A stretch of 23,370 bases of DNA from the NCBI GenBank assembly GCA_964487355.1, contig CAZAPS010000023.1, forward strand, positions 1 to 23,370, in the 5' to 3' direction. How positions within the stretch are numbered: position 1 is the stretch's first letter; each line of letters opens with the position of its first letter. Below the pieces are notes generated by a model. The model was given only the letters and a program-made list of their open reading frames with translations, was not told the origin of the DNA and made no database searches. Shown here piece after piece: positions 23,345-23,370 of the stretch. The translations under genes and the position numbers were made by a program. The DNA is from JAXGYX01 sp964487355. Its GTDB lineage: Bacteria; Bacillota; Clostridia; Saccharofermentanales; Fastidiosipilaceae.

Positions 23345-23370
23345 GGTCGTCCTCCTTATGATGTGAAAGC

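Noticed and set aside
1..23370. CRISPR arrays, insertion sequences, riboswitches or T-box leaders
   Set aside because: No regularly spaced repeats outside the coding 57-bp repeat, no transposase frames or terminal inverted repeats, and no intergenic gap long enough with a recognisable leader fold.

Overview
The window reads as an ordinary, densely packed chromosomal segment of an anaerobic Gram-positive-type bacterium, most likely Bacillota/Clostridia-like. The grounds are: the ylxM-ffh-rpsP-khpA-rimM-trmD block in the Bacillus/Clostridium order, a NiaR-type NAD repressor, many strong AGGAGG-like ribosome-binding sites with GTG or TTG starts, a CCA-encoding tRNA gene, and hydG, which implies an [FeFe]-hydrogenase and anaerobic metabolism. 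Base composition looks close to balanced and even throughout. I see no insertion sequence, prophage, CRISPR array or integration scar.

Layout. Positions 1-277 (-) hold the 5' end of a class V aminotransferase, divergent from murC (432-1961, +) across back-to-back promoters. A minus-strand group follows: niaR, azlD and azlC (1997-3670), then a membrane-anchored MutS-like ATPase (3803-5656). Divergent from that gene is an orphan iolB-like isomerase (5781-6581, +) with a strong terminator, then a membrane protein with a phospholipase D fold whose catalytic motifs are degraded (6829-8394, +).

The long minus-strand block 8421-20022 contains, in order of transcription: hydG; a Pro/Gln-rich three-helix membrane protein with its own terminator; lgt; the SRP/translation operon ylxM-ffh-rpsP-khpA-rimM-trmD; and sbcD-sbcC. 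The operon starts from a near-consensus promoter that appears to make a leaderless ylxM mRNA. sbcDC lies directly after trmD, where rplS is commonly found. Right of hydG and divergent from it are a three-helix membrane protein of unknown function (20311-21045) and an M18 aminopeptidase (21094-22494). Next come a tRNA-Pro(GGG) with promoter and terminator, and a minus-strand lipoprotein (22763-23344).

How the genes work together: ylxM/ffh build the signal-recognition particle; rpsP, khpA, rimM and trmD serve ribosome and tRNA maturation; lgt lipidates exported lipoproteins such as the one at the right edge; murC makes peptidoglycan precursors; sbcCD processes DNA hairpins and ends; hydG makes ligands for the hydrogenase H-cluster. 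I did not find a convincing new multi-gene system. The most unusual items are the pseudo-phospholipase D membrane protein, the membrane MutS-like ATPase and the leaderless ylxM promoter with an overlapping inverted repeat. Every function rests on reading motifs by eye; no database search was possible.
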